Source of the DNA: Homalodisca vitripennis
Taxonomy: Eukaryota > Arthropoda > Insecta > Hemiptera > Cicadellidae
Direction: 5' to 3'
Assembly (NCBI RefSeq): GCF_021130785.1
Contig: NC_060214.1
Location: forward strand, 109,447,001-109,511,000
DNA: 64,000 nt
The notes beneath the pieces were generated by a model. The model made no database searches. It was given only the letters and a program-made list of their open reading frames with translations, and was not told the DNA's origin. Shown piece after piece: positions 47,330 through 59,510 of this stretch. Made by a program: the position numbers and the translations under genes. The stretch's first letter is position 1; every line of letters starts with the position of its first letter.

Positions 47330-49489
47330 TGTACTAAGAATTGCACATATAACATATTTTGAAAACAAAAATATACCTTTTTTAAATTAGGTTTTCAAAA
47401 ATATCTATAGATTCTTACGCGTTTTATAATGTTCCACTTCATATGTTGTTGTCGAAGAATATTTTTTAGCTGAGATATATTTTGACCTCCTTATGATTTT
47501 CTACTATTAAAAATTCAAAAACTAACCGACCATCAGACGTGAACAGTATTAAAATTAAAACCTTGCATAAAGGCGTCGTGTAAATATGGATTATACGCCA
47601 AGTAGACAATCAGTTTTGGCCTATATGTGTAAATACCATGGTATTAATATTTCACGGAAAATTAGGAATCAAAGGATATTCTAGTGATAAAAAATGTACT
47701 TTCAACAAACTTACATTATTAGGTTTTTGGTAAAGATGTCCTTATTGTACGATAATACATTGATTATAATCAATGTGTGTTGCTATCAATATAAGAATAG
47801 TCCTTTTACTAAATTGAGTATTACAATTTTTGTGTCAAACAATAATAATTATTGCTGTTGTATACAAAACGTCTAGGACTCTATGTTACGCCTATCCCAC
47901 TCAAGAAGGTTCCTTGTTGTACAGAGAACACCCATAACGTTTAAGATGGGCAGATGAAAGATACCGTGGTGATGAGCCCACTACAGAACTCAGAGGGCCT
48001 CTTGTATTGCAGACTCTCCCTACTCCCACTCAGCTATTATCCCAACCCCTGCCATGATCCTTGCACACTGCCAGCAATCATGAAGATTCCTCTTTTAATC
48101 CAGAAAGAATTTTCTATGCTGTATCCTTTTGGTCTAATTCAATAATTATTAAATTATATTTATGTTGAGTGTCAGGAAAGCCACACTCAAAATGGTTGAA
48201 GAGATTATGTTGGCTACAGCAAAATGATTCAAGAATGGTTTTAAATGTAAAATTCAAATTCAGTATGCAAGATATATTTTTTATTTGAATACTAGAAAAC
48301 TACTACAGTATTTTCACTCCTTAAAAAAAATTCATGAATAGGCAGTGAAACCCTAAGCGTAGGCAGGTGTACGTGAAGTTTTGAATGATCTTAATGAGCT
48401 GAATGAGAAAAATCTGTAGTATAATTACTTCAATAAAATGTATTCGGAATCAATTTTTGAAAAAGCAAACCACACGTAATAGCAGCAGGTCTTGCCAAAA
48501 CAAGCTTCAACCGATTTGCAATAGACAAAGAGCTAGAAAAACTTGTAAGAGATTATATAAGGATTATTAGAATCTAGTTCCTACTTCTCTACATACAAAC
48601 TGCAGATAATTTTGAATATTGATATTTATTATTTATGTGCTCCCTTACAAATAAGCAATCTTACGTTATAGCATTTTGTAATGAACTGACATTTTAACTG
48701 ATTTGTAAGCAAACGTTATATAAAAAAATATACATTATGAAAGTTTTAATTAATATAAACATTGTTATATAAATGTGGCTAGTTTTGTGAAGTCCATATA
48801 TTCCAATCGCTTACCTTTCTAACGTATTAACTAAAATAAATGGCCTATCCTGCTGACCCGGAAGAATTAGGTGATCTTGTGACAGATGCTTTATTTTAGA
48901 AATAAAGGATCCCAACAATATTTTTTGTACAGAACAATTTTTTCTAGGCCCATAAATAAAGCACTTTTTTATTGAAGGGCCGCAAATTTGGATTGTGATT
49001 GGGTACCAAGCTAGCGAACTTAACCAATACATTTATAAGATAGATTTTATTTGAAATTTTTCAGCATTCCTTTTGCCAGATCCTGATGATGATCGAAAAG
49101 TTCTTATTGAATTTCAAAGTAATTAATATGTCTAAAACAATGCAGATACAAAATAATTTTTATACAAATTTAGGAAATTTCTGTTTGGAATTAAACACTT
49201 ACTGCCTTTTCTGTAGGAACATAAATAACAGAGGGGTAGTGATTTAAATTGGAATGTTTGCTTTAGTTGCTTTTTTACGTAGGATAACATTATAATATAT
49301 AAATATATTCCAAAATATACTAGGAAGGAGTTCAACTAGCTTCACTAAGTTCGTTAGCGAAATTTTAAGTCTACAGCTCATATCATTCATAAAATGTCCT
49401 GATGGGAGGATATAAAGACAGACAATCCTGTGGATACAAAATGTGTACATCCCCTAGCAGACGACACAGAAATTGTGTCAGCCTACTGA
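47330..49489. other. No gene confirmed
   Basis: AT-rich apart from a GC-richer block at 47880-48130 with a 63-codon plus frame (47954-48145) that I do not recognise. No repeats shared with the rest of the window were noticed. Confidence 0.4.
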
Positions 49490-49920
49490 GTGGTAGGCTT
49501 CAATGACGCTCAGCCAAGGTTGAAGGTCACATGATACATTCACATTTTTTAAAAATAAAATTAGATTTTATAGCAGTGCTCCTAGGTTTTTTTTATAGGT
49601 TTGCTTAGGAGGGTAGCAAAACGCAAGAATGCATTGAAGCTAAATCTTGTCTCCGACTTTTAATATTACATTTTTATTCTCTAATTTGTTATAGTTTCCC
49701 ATTATAGTAACCCTAAGATCAATTTTAATTTATTTGTTAACGCTGGACCAAATCGTGTACAGTGGTATGTAATATATTGAATATATGGAAATGAAGCTTA
49801 AAGCAAAACTTCAAGTCTAAAGGTCAGTTAACATCCGAAATATTGTGCGTCCAGACAGATTGACAGACATAAATACAATTTAACACAGGATTGGCAGGCT
49901 TCGCTGACGCTCAGCCAAAA
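49490..49920 (+). repeat. GCTCAGCCAAA-type dispersed repeats, three partial copies
   Basis: GACGCTCAGCCAAGG near 49504, TTAACGCTGGACCAAATCG with CTTCAAGTCTAAAGGTCAGT near 49740-49830, and GCTGACGCTCAGCCAAAAG near 49900. The CCAGACAGATTGACAGACAT tail is the family's 3' end. Confidence 0.65.
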
Positions 49921-51479
49921 GATAGAAGGTTCAATTCTGATAGTAATGAAAATAAATATTAAACCAGGCATACCATTATGGTAATTTACTATCCAGTAAT
50001 AAATTTCTATTCCCAATTTATAAGCCTTAATAAGACTGTAAGCAGAACTATGCGTCAATGCAGAATCATGACTCAAGACCCAGTGATGACGTCAGAGGAT
50101 GTCTGATGTAGCCAAAGGAAATATGATTAGCTTGCATAATATGATGCCACTCAGCGTTACGGAGAGCCCAAATGGGTGCTACACGGTGTAACGCGAGCAC
50201 AGGATCATACACAGTCAGGTTATATCCTTTATCTACAGGTAACATGAGGGTGGGCGGGATTTATCGTACATTGTTTTCTGTTATATGGCGTCCCTTTACG
50301 AGAACATGTCAAAACTGCATTGTCATGCAACAATTCTCCATCAGTCTAAATTTTCCTTGAAATAATATCTATTGTAGTAATATATTTCAAATTATATTAT
50401 ACATTTAGTGTTTAGAAACTACAGAAGCCTCATAAATGTTAGAACCGTTCAAGATACATAAAAATGATCTGCCTATTCTATCCTTTTAAGAAAATACTTA
50501 ACTAAATGCCAAAGAACTTCGCATTAACATTAAAATTTTATTTTAATTGCAATAATATATGACTTTTCTCTTGAAATTTAGGTTTCAGCTCTCTGGGATT
50601 TTCATATGAAGGCTCTATTATGATTCATAAAGCGTATATACCTTGTATTCGATATTTGCACTCAAATACAAATCCCCAATGTTTATAAATATGTGTCTAT
50701 GTGAATATTGTAAAAGTTTTGTACACCAAAGTGGGGTACTATCTGACAATGCCTCAATGTAATTGTCGGTTAACAACAAAAATGCCCGAATACTACAGAT
50801 AGCATTAATTATTAACGTGGTTCGGAAACAGAGATCAGTCAGACGGATATTGATGATAAAAGTTTGGCGTAGACAGGATAATTTGTCATTACTAGACAAA
50901 GGCTTACAGCATTAATATTTTAGAGAGGCTTTTTTCTAGGAAAATGGTAATAACACTACTGTTATATTGATCTTTAGAAAGGTCTACAGTAAGGATTTAT
51001 TATTACTAAAACGGGTTAGTTGAAGTTAATTAATAAAAAAAAAAGTGAAAAAGTATTTATTTCTTCATCAAAAATTATTTACATTTAGTTTACATGTATT
51101 TTCTTAAGTGAATAGAATATACTACAATAACTAGTTTACGTTGCTGTAAATCTCTATAAGATAAAACTTAGAAATTAATTCCCAAACTAAGTAAGAACTT
51201 GTGTTTTGAGAATGAGTCTTGTACTGTACCGCATTGTTACTTATACTTTATAGCTTAATTACAACAAACTAAAAAGGATATCTATCAAAATAATTAAAAT
51301 TTCTGTAGAAATAAATATAAAAATATTTAACATTAAAATTATTAATTGATTAAGTTTTTAATAATTTAAAAAGAATATACTACAGATTTGTTTGGTTACA
51401 TGGGAGAAGACTATGGCAGTTGCAACCCTCCCACCCCCCCACCCACCACCTAATGACACGTCCCCCAATCACTCACACT
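49921..51479. other. No gene confirmed
   Basis: A GC-richer patch at 50040-50340 has a CRE-like word, TGATGACGTCAGAGG, and GGGCGGG, which could be old promoter sequence. The rest is AT-rich. No coding frame is convincing. Confidence 0.35.
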
Positions 51480-51511
51480 CACATACACCCAATACACACT
51501 ACTCGAACACC

Positions 51512-51526
51512 GCGCACACACACACA

Positions 51527-51577
<51 letters not shown>

Positions 51578-51588
51578 ACCGCACACAC

Positions 51589-51634
<46 letters not shown>

Positions 51635-51686
51635 GCACGCACGCACACGCACGCACGCACACGCACACCGCACACACTGACACACG
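51512..51686. repeat. (CA)n/(TG)n microsatellite at the retrotransposon 3' end
   Basis: About 175 bp of CA with GCACGC interruptions. On the element's strand this is TG beginning roughly 80 bp after the ORF2 stop, so it may be the retrotransposon's microsatellite-like tail, later expanded. Confidence 0.95.
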
Positions 51687-51768
51687 CTAGCGCACAAAGA
51701 CAACACATTTGTACTACGTGTAGGTCGAAAGTTAAGTTTATAATTGTTTTTTTATCTATAGATTGATG

Positions 51769-54749
51769 TTATAATTTGTTCAGTTCTGTCCCTTCAACCT
51801 CCAGTAACCATGTATTAATTTTCTTTTTATATGCCGTGCTTGTATAAAAGTTGTTGTGCTGTAGGTCTTCAGGTATATTTCTGTATAAATAGTGGGCTAT
51901 AATGAACGGATTAGTGGTCGAGTAAGTCCTTGAAAGTCTTGGTACACGTATTCCAACATTGTCCGCATTTCTTGTGTTGTAGTCGTGGTTTATTTCGTCG
52001 AAGATTTCGTCAAATCGCTTGTGTATATGCATCAACAATTTCCTAACAAATAACTGTCGTATGTCAAAAACTTTTAAGCTGTCAAAAACGGCATTTGTAG
52101 AGTATCGCCTATTTACTCTTAGAGCTGCTTTAACTATTGCCTTTTGTGTAACTAATAACGGTTGTAGAATTGTTTTGTACGCTCCACCATATGCTATCAA
52201 TCCATTTTCTAAAATAGACTGTACATACGCGCAATAGGTCATTCTAATTTCCTGTAAATTTAAAAAGTGGACTAATTTGTCTAAATGCATAAATAAGTTT
52301 TCTAAGTTTTTTATTTAAATAATCTATATGTTCTGTCCAGCTTAGCTTGCGATAAAAAAAACACCCAGATATTTATAACTCGTCACACTTTCAATTTCCT
52401 CACAATTACACGTTGTGTTGTCGAAATTTTCCACAACTATGCAATTTAATGTTTTGGATTGGTATGTCTCCTCTGTCTCTTAATGATATCGGCAGGAATT
52501 TTGTTTTTCGAACATTAAGTGTGAGTAGATTGTGATCTAGCCATTTTTTAACAGACTCAATATCTTTGGTGGCCTTGCCTCTGACTTCCTCCCAACTCTT
52601 ACCATCAAAGAATATCGCTGTATCATCGGCAAAGAGATAAAGCTTACCCGTTATATTTATTTTAGCAAGGTTATTCGCGTATATGAGGAATAATGTGGGG
52701 CCGAGCGTACTCCCTTGAATGACGCCGTAATCTATGGTGGTTTCCCTACTATTGACGCCATTAATTGTAACAAACTGCTTCCTATTTTCTAAATAAGATT
52801 TAAACCAATTTAATGAATTTACTTTAACGCCAATTAACTCTAATTTACTTAACAGTTTTGACCCTATCTACCGAATCAAACGCTTTTGCGAGATCCAGAA
52901 ACACCAACAGACAACGCCTGTTGCTACTAACAGCCTCGTTGATATCTTTATTCAAACAAAAAAGTGCATCTGCAGTGTTTCTAGATTTTCTGAAACCATA
53001 CTGCGAGTCTGTTAAAATATTATTGGTATTTAAATACTCAGTTAACTGTTCGTTTACTATCTTCTCAATTACCTTAGTGAAAACGCTCAATAATGATATA
53101 GGCCTGTAGTTAGATTTGAATTGTATATTTCATTTGATTTATAAATTGGTACCACTTTAGCAATTTTGAACGCGTTGGGGAATTTTCCAGAGCGGATGCT
53201 TTCGTTTATTATATGTAGCAGCGGTTTCCCCAATACACTTAAATTGTCTTTTAAAAAGGAAAGCAGATATTCCGTCATAACCCAGGAGCTGAGCCACCAC
53301 GTGCTTACGGTTGACGTGCCGTTGTAAGTCATCCTCCGTGACAGTGTGAAGTGTAAATGTCGAGTAAGTCGCATAGTCAGTGTCGTCTACTACAGGTGGG
53401 CCGCTTGAATCAATCGCATTCGCCAGATTAGAACCGACTTGAGAGAAATATTGATTAAATTCTTCTGCTACCTTTTAACTTAATATCTCCAGATCCTACT
53501 GTTTGATTAGTTTGTAAAATGTTCCAATGGAAATATATCTTTTTTGTTTTTTCTACCCTCAAGTTCGTTGACAGTTTTCCAAAAGCTTTTTGGATCATAC
53601 TTTGCTTCGTTGAGTTTTTCTCTATAGTATTGTATTTTAACATTTTTAATAATACTATTCAACCTATTTCTATATCGTAAGTAAACAACTTTTATATTAT
53701 TGTTAAAGGGTTGCGATTTTTAACTACCTTACTAAGCTTTCTCGTCTTCTTATAGATCGTACTATTCCTTCAGTAATCCAGGGTTTTATAGGTCTTTAAA
53801 AATGCAGGTTTTACTTTCATGGATTTTTTTGATTTTTCTAAACAAACACTTATAGTTCCAAAAAAATCTGTTGGTAGCGGTATTCAAATCGGTAGCTTCC
53901 GTAACACCTGCCCAATTGCTGTTATTTATCTCTGCGGTTAATTGTTTTTTTATCTATATAAGTACTACTGTTAAGTATCCTACTAGCATTGCTTCTATTA
54001 AATTTTACTTCTAAAAACACTGCATAATGGTCTGTTATGTCTGTTTCGATCACTCCAGTCTGTACATTTGTGAAATTATCGTGATGTATGAAGACGTGGT
54101 CGATGCAGGTTTTACTCTCTCCCACTATTCTTGTTGGTTTGTCAATCCCACACATAAACCCAGCGTCATACAACACATCCAGGTAGCGTTCAGTCTTGTT
54201 GTCAGTAAGTATCAAGTTAGCATTAACATCCCCCACTAGTATATACGTCTTGTTATTAATCATGTCCCCATAATAGTTGTTTAGTGCTGTAGTAAAAATT
54301 GTCAAGGTCACTATCGTGTGTCCTGTACACTGTAAGTAGGTTGCATTGTTTGTTTAGATAAGTAAAGTCCAGACTCATACCATACACATCACCAAGCTCT
54401 AACTCTCTCACAGACACACTCACTATCTCACTCACATACACCAATACGCCATCATTTTTGTTTTTTACTTTAGTACTTGAATAAACGTAATATCCCTCTA
54501 ACTGAATCCCCAACCCTGTTCCGCCAAGCCATGTCTCCCCTAAAAATTATAAAATCAAACTGTGTTTTAATTTGTTTTAAGTGTATTAATAGTGAATCAA
54601 AATTTTTATTGTAGCTTCTAATATTAAGATAAAAAACCTTAAAAACTTTGTTCCTCTGAGGAAAACACCAGATCAATATTTTGAAACTTTTCAACAGAAT
54701 AACAATTTAATTTTCTATACTCTTCAACCTCAAGGTCAAAATTGTTCAT
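51769..54749 (-). pseudogene. ORF2 of CR1-like element: AP endonuclease and reverse transcriptase
   Basis: This protein would nick chromosomal DNA and copy the element's RNA into the site. The probable start codon is at 54749. The endonuclease region (about 54700-53930) shows LNIRSYNKNFDSLL near its start, ILVGDVNANL, and an ITDHYAVF end. The reverse transcriptase follows: FKIAKVVPIYKS, LSVFTKVIEKIVNEQL, QYGFRKSRNT, FLDLAKAFDSVD and the catalytic FADD at 52622-52633. A conserved C-terminal region (ILENGLIAYGG, RVNRRYSTNAVFDSL) ends in a stop at 51769. The length, about 990 codons, is normal. Frameshifts lie near 54500-54250, around 53900-53400, near 53090 and between 52845 and 52290. Catalytic residues themselves survive. 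Plus-strand frames inside are antisense shadows. Confidence 0.92.
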
Positions 54750-56154
54750 TTATGAATAAAAATAATTAAGAAAAAATGGGGGAAATTAAAGAAATGTTTC
54801 AATAAACAGAAATATAAAATAAAAGAATCATTTTCAACCCACCCGCCCTGTTCTAGTTCTTATATTATCTATGTACATGTTTTATATTAAACTGAAATGT
54901 AAACTTAATTTTAATTTAAAATACATCAATGAAAAATAACTTGTTTTCCTTCATAAAATTGTTAGACATATTGATAGGAGTTTAATAAGAACAAAACGAA
55001 GTGTCCTATAAAAGTAAAATAAAATACAAAAAAAATTTAATTTGTGCATATATGTTTATAGGGTATGTTAAATAGAGACGTTACAGTAAATAACCCAATT
55101 AGCATGAAATTACGGAGTTACTGAATTATTAAATATGCTTGAAACTGGGTTAACCATATTATACACTAGGACTTACGAAATAATCAGATTGTGGCCATAC
55201 ATATTTATTACTATAATAATATAGGCAATAGTTTCCTATCAGTGATAATAAACATTATTTAGTAAGTTATAACTTTATAATGTTAGGTAACTATTATATG
55301 ATTACATACAATAAGAATTACAGTACACTTAATAAACAATGGGCAAGATTAAATACACAGTTCCTTTATTAGTAATCAAATAATACTAAGAATGCAAAAC
55401 ATAATATTGTGCAAACATCTCCTATTACACTAATAATGATGGAAATAAAATAAGTGTAACCTTTTAAACTAATTTTTATAAAGATTATAACATTAGCTTA
55501 GTTTAACATAAACACCATTGTAGAGTAAATAAAACTGATGTACTAAAAATCCTATTTTAACTAGATATGTAAATTATTAGTAGCATCCTATCCTTATACA
55601 GGTTTTGTGTTCTTTTCAAATTTTGGATAACTGCTACTTGTATTTTGTATATATTCAATCAATAATGTATTCTATTTTTAGCTGACAGTATTGTTACCAC
55701 TCTTAATAATAATTTTTTATAGTAAACATGTTTTAGTAAATAACGTTCCAACAATAGTAAAAAAAAGACACTAACTATGGTTTAACCTTTATTTTTAAAA
55801 TTTCCTCTTAGATTTGTTTTTCTGTCACAAAAAAATTAGGGTTTTAATTTAGTAATTACACTCTGAACCGTAAACATGGTTTTGCTGTGTATTCAAAATA
55901 GTTTGTTTTGTATAAGTTAACATATTTAAGTATAAAAAACCATTTTTCAACCTTTAGTGGACCCCCTTCAAAGGTTTCAAAAAATAGTTACATATTTTAT
56001 ATCTATATACATTTTAAGTTAGGTGACGTTTGAAATTTAAAAATTTTGATATTGATTTTTATAATTGGTTACTATTAAAATTTACTCCAGTATCTTCTAA
56101 ACATATCTTACTTTTTAACTCTAGTTGAGCTGGGTGATGCGTCCATATGGCGCC
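54750..56154 (-). other. Unusually long AT-rich spacer between ORF1 and ORF2
   Basis: 1.4 kb without any protein-like frame separates the two open reading frames. CR1-like elements usually have short or overlapping spacing. I see no terminal repeats or target duplication proving a nested insertion, so it may be a genuine long spacer or an unrecognised insert. Confidence 0.5.
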
Positions 56155-57176
56155 TTAAGGTGTCGTGTTCGAGCCACCATACGCCGGTGAGGTGTCATCT
56201 GGTGCCGTGTTGTCCTCAGATGTAGTTGTTCGTGGTCCCGCAGCTACCATGTTGGCACCCTCGCAGTCCTGCACTCTCACAGCTTGCGAGTCTGCTGTCT
56301 TGCGTACCAAAATCTTGCCGTCACTCACCCAGGCGTAGGCGAGCTTCTTCTCTTTGACCAGGGTCTTCGCGTGTCCTAGAAGTTGTCTGTTGTGTGCCGT
56401 GAGGTGTTCATTGACGTACACAGGGGCTTGCTTGAGTGTCGGGGACAGGTCCGTAGTCTCGATCTTCTTCCTCTTGGCTGCGGACAACCACACGGCTCTG
56501 GTGTATCCTGACACAAACTGTATTTACTATGCCTGGAGCCAAAACGTTCTTAGTGGGTCTCGACAACTGGAGGTGTGCTATAGAGATGTCCTCATTTGCA
56601 TGATTCACACCCAGGGCCTGGGCGACCATTCTCACTATATTGTGTAGATATCCTCATTACGAGAGTAAGGGGATTCCTCTGACTTCTATGTTTCGGTTTC
56701 TCGAATACTGCTGAATTTCGTTAATTTCATTTTGCATGCTGCCAACCTTCTTGTCTAATAGGGCGTTTTTATTGTATAATTCTTTACATTTAACTTTCAG
56801 GTCTGCATTTTTCTTTTTCAAGCGTAGTTAATTTTGTTTGTACTCCATCTAGCGTAGGGCTGATATTTTTGAGTGTAATTTCAAGTGCAACGAAACTCTC
56901 TTTATTTTCTTTGCTGTTTTTTAAAGCATTTTCTTGTTGTATAGATTTCAGAATACTCATAGCTGCTGTATCCTCCAGACCGGGGCGTGTAACCGCTGGC
57001 ACCTCCGGCTTGCAGTCCTCACACCTCCACTCCTCAATATGCTTCTCTGTCATACCCTCCAACTTAGCCACCGTTCTGACACGACAACACGCCACATGAA
57101 ACTCCTTTGCACATTTCTCGCACTTAATAACTTCTTTGCGATTTGATATTAACTGTTTACACTTACCACAAGCCAT
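56155..57176 (-). pseudogene. ORF1 of CR1-like element: PHD finger plus FP25K-like domain
   Basis: ORF1 proteins of such elements bind the element RNA. The N-terminus has zinc-ligand spacing C3-C6, C19-C22, H27-C30, C52-C55 (CGKC, CEKC, FHVACC, WRCEDC), a C4HC3 PHD-type finger. A coiled-coil-prone stretch follows (LKNISPTLDGVQTKLTTLEK). The C-terminal half shows RNIEVRGIP, RPTKNVLAPG-like, PVYVNEHLTAHNRQLLGHAK and YAWVSDGKILVRK, the pattern of the FP25K-type C-terminal domain found in many retroelement ORF1 proteins. The start Met is at 57176 and the stop at 56155. Frame changes near 56790-56650 and 56510 and internal stops near 56640 break it. The gene lies directly downstream of the 5' leader. 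Confidence 0.9.
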
Positions 57177-57440
57177 AGATTACGCCTTTCAAAAAAATAA
57201 ATGCGAAAAAAATAAAATATGTCTGACACACCTCCACGCTAGTCAGTAATACACTTGTTATGAAGAAAACAATAAACTTGTTAAAATTATTACTTGTAAA
57301 AAAATATTACTTGTAAAATTGTTATAATATCACTTTACATGCAGTTGCATACTATTCATCAGGAAAGAACGGGCAGGTAGGTTAAGCAAACCTTATCAAG
57401 CGGAGCGGCTTATCATACGACCTTCCGACTCAGTGGCCTG

Positions 57441-58244
57441 ATAAAGACTTAATTACGATGCCGTATAATTTTTATAGAAATAAATACTTATTATCTTGCT
57501 TAATTCGGTACAAAAAATATACCAAAGAACTAGATTGTATTACCATGTGTCGATTTCAAGCCTTTTTTTGATGGATGAGTGTGAGCGAAGCTGTTTCACA
57601 GTTTGGTTAATTAGGTAAATCAGAATCTCTTTTTAAGTTCCTGTGCTGACCAATCGTGTTTTAGTTAGAGCAGTTAGTTTAAAATAACTAACTAATAAAA
57701 CCTTAGCTTTTATTAATCATATTATTTAAACGATTCATAGCCTATATTCATGAAATGTGAGTTTGATTATAACTTTTAAAGTGTATTTTGAAAAAAATAA
57801 ATACATTACTTTTATTCACAAATTATTTATAAAAGAATTATGTATAATATTGTATTCAACTGCCAGTAAATGTGGCCAGCGATTAATAATAAATGGGCCT
57901 GTGTAACTTTTATGTGGTTTTTAAGCTAAAAGTGATGGAACTGAAGAGATTTAGCATGATTGCTATTTTACTCGTATATATATATATATATAAAATAATT
58001 GATGAAAAATGATAAACAACATATTGATTACTTAAAAAAATAAATCACATTTATAATACCTTAAGTGGTCCATGTAAAAGTATTCAATAGCCCCACTACT
58101 CATGATTCAACCAGAGGCAACCCACGCCAACTCGGCGATGGGTATTGAATTCAGCACCAGTGAAGAAATCCAATATTTTGCCGTGCGACTCAGTAAGCTG
58201 AGATACTGCACTATACATGTCTTAGATGTAGAGCTTGTTCCTAA
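57441..58244. other. No gene seen
   Basis: AT-rich sequence outside the retrotransposon; nothing recognised. Confidence 0.45.
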
Positions 58245-58510
58245 AATGATTGGCTGAGCGTCATCGAAGTATATCACTCTTGGACAGGAAAACTTTTCTC
58301 TTTTTCTACCTGTTTGTCTGTCCGCACGACATCTCTAGAACGAGATAACCTGAAATAACTACTAAATTTGAACATTATGCTTAATTTATTTATAACCAAA
58401 GACAAGTGCGATAATATTTGCATTTAATTCCATTAGATTTGGTTGAGCATTAGCTGATGGTTTTACATTGATCTTATTGGTAACCACAATCGCAGAATAA
58501 ATAAATTTGT
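58245..58510 (-). repeat. GCTCAGCCAAA-type dispersed repeats, minus strand
   Basis: GATTGGCTGAGCGTCATCG, CTGTTTGTCTGTCCGCACGA and TCTCTAGAACGAGATAACC form one copy. GGTTGAGCATTAGCTGATGG with TTTACATTGATCTTATTGG and CGCAGAATAAATAAATTTGT forms the 5' part of another. Confidence 0.7.
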
Positions 58511-59333
58511 AAACAAAATGAGTACAATCATTTTTACAATCATATGCGTCTTTTACATGGTACACAAGACAAAAATAGCGTAATTAAATAAGCTCTATAC
58601 TTGCAAATGTACATGCAACCCCAGAAAAGCTCTTTACGCAATAAGTGGTGTTAAATATTCCTATCTAGTAAAAAAAAACCAAGACAATCATTTTACTTCA
58701 GTGTGTCTAATTTTTGATAAATTTGCACCTCATGATTTGTAATATTGGCAAGTATATTTTACGGGAGAGGTATAAAAAAGTGAACTGGGCTGAAAATGGC
58801 CACCAGAGCTACAAGGGCTGCATGGTGTCATATTTTGGAGAGGGAATTCTTAGTATGAAGTATTTTGAATATGAGATCTCCTCCTATTGTTCCATTCCTC
58901 TCCCATTACTGTAGCTCTGATTGTTAGTCCCGATTTATGTTCAAAATATGTTGAATACACCTGGAACAGCCGACTAAAGTTTTCACGGTTTAAGGAAAAA
59001 CGTCACTACTAAAACTAAAAAAAACCGAACTGATTGTCAGAAAACTGTAAGTCACGTTATCCATTTTTGATTTGAATTGGACAAATTAAAGGTAATGGTT
59101 GGAATTAAGTATTATGGCTACCATGTCAATCAACTTATACAGGCATTTATTATTTTAGTTTTTTTCTTTTCCCATAGGTTTCCCACTTATTCTTCTTTTA
59201 TGTTGCTGACAAATTAGAAAAATACTAGAAAAAACGATTCTGAATTTTTACCATTTAATGTAAAAAACAGTGTAAAAGCAAACTTTTGCCAGAAAATGAC
59301 GATTCACTATCTCTCTTTTGTTATTTATCACAG
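58511..59333. other. No gene seen
   Basis: A 66-codon frame at 58714-58914 is mildly protein-like but unrecognised. Otherwise AT-rich. Confidence 0.4.
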
Positions 59334-59351
59334 CGGTTACCATGGTAACCG
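59334..59351. promoter_or_regulatory. Perfect RFX X-box palindrome
   Basis: CGGTTACCATGGTAACCG is an 18-bp perfect palindrome and matches the inverted half-site consensus bound by RFX transcription factors (GTTACC / GGTAAC with an AT spacer). In animals X-boxes control cilium genes in particular. The surrounding 80 bp is GC-richer (TTCCGG, CCCGGCGCGTCCG) than the region, as in a promoter. Binding is inferred. Confidence 0.7.
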
Positions 59352-59431
59352 AAACTCGTTTCATTCCGGTATTTTCCCGGCGCGTCCGTAGACTTGCAGT
59401 TAACAGAACAAACATTACAGATGGATGGTTG

Positions 59432-59468
59432 TATAAGAGTAGATAAAAAATAGGTAGATCGATCAGTC
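59432..59468 (+). promoter_or_regulatory. Candidate core promoter: TATA box and arthropod initiator
   Basis: TATAAG starts at 59432 and TCAGTC (a perfect match to the TCAKTY initiator) starts at 59463. Taking A59465 as +1 puts the TATA box at -33, inside the functional range. The initiator is about 115 bp downstream of the X-box. A donor-like GTAAGT begins at 59511, which would give a short first exon of about 46 bases. No downstream exon is identifiable. Confidence 0.4.
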
Positions 59469-59510
59469 GTTCTCGTTTTCTGTTAAAGTGGTATGTGCTT
59501 TTTAAGTACT

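Larger units (their letters stand above)
51480..57440 (-). mobile_element. CR1-like non-LTR retrotransposon, nearly full length, inactive
   Basis: A ~6-kb minus-strand element. From its 5' side (high coordinates) it has a GC-mixed 5' leader (about 57440-57177), ORF1 with a PHD-type zinc finger and an FP25K-like C-terminal domain, a long AT-rich spacer, then ORF2 with an AP-type endonuclease and a reverse transcriptase. It ends in a short 3' UTR and a TG repeat. PHD-bearing ORF1 plus AP endonuclease and no RNase H is the combination described for CR1-group elements. Many frameshifts make it inactive. The exact 5' end is estimated. Confidence 0.85.

Noticed and set aside
51392..51766. Frames rich in His-Thr or Cys-Val repeats
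   Set aside because: They are translations of the CA/TG microsatellite.
52019..57146. Plus-strand frames within 52-57 kb
   Set aside because: They are antisense shadows of the CR1-like ORF1 and ORF2, whose domain motifs are on the minus strand.
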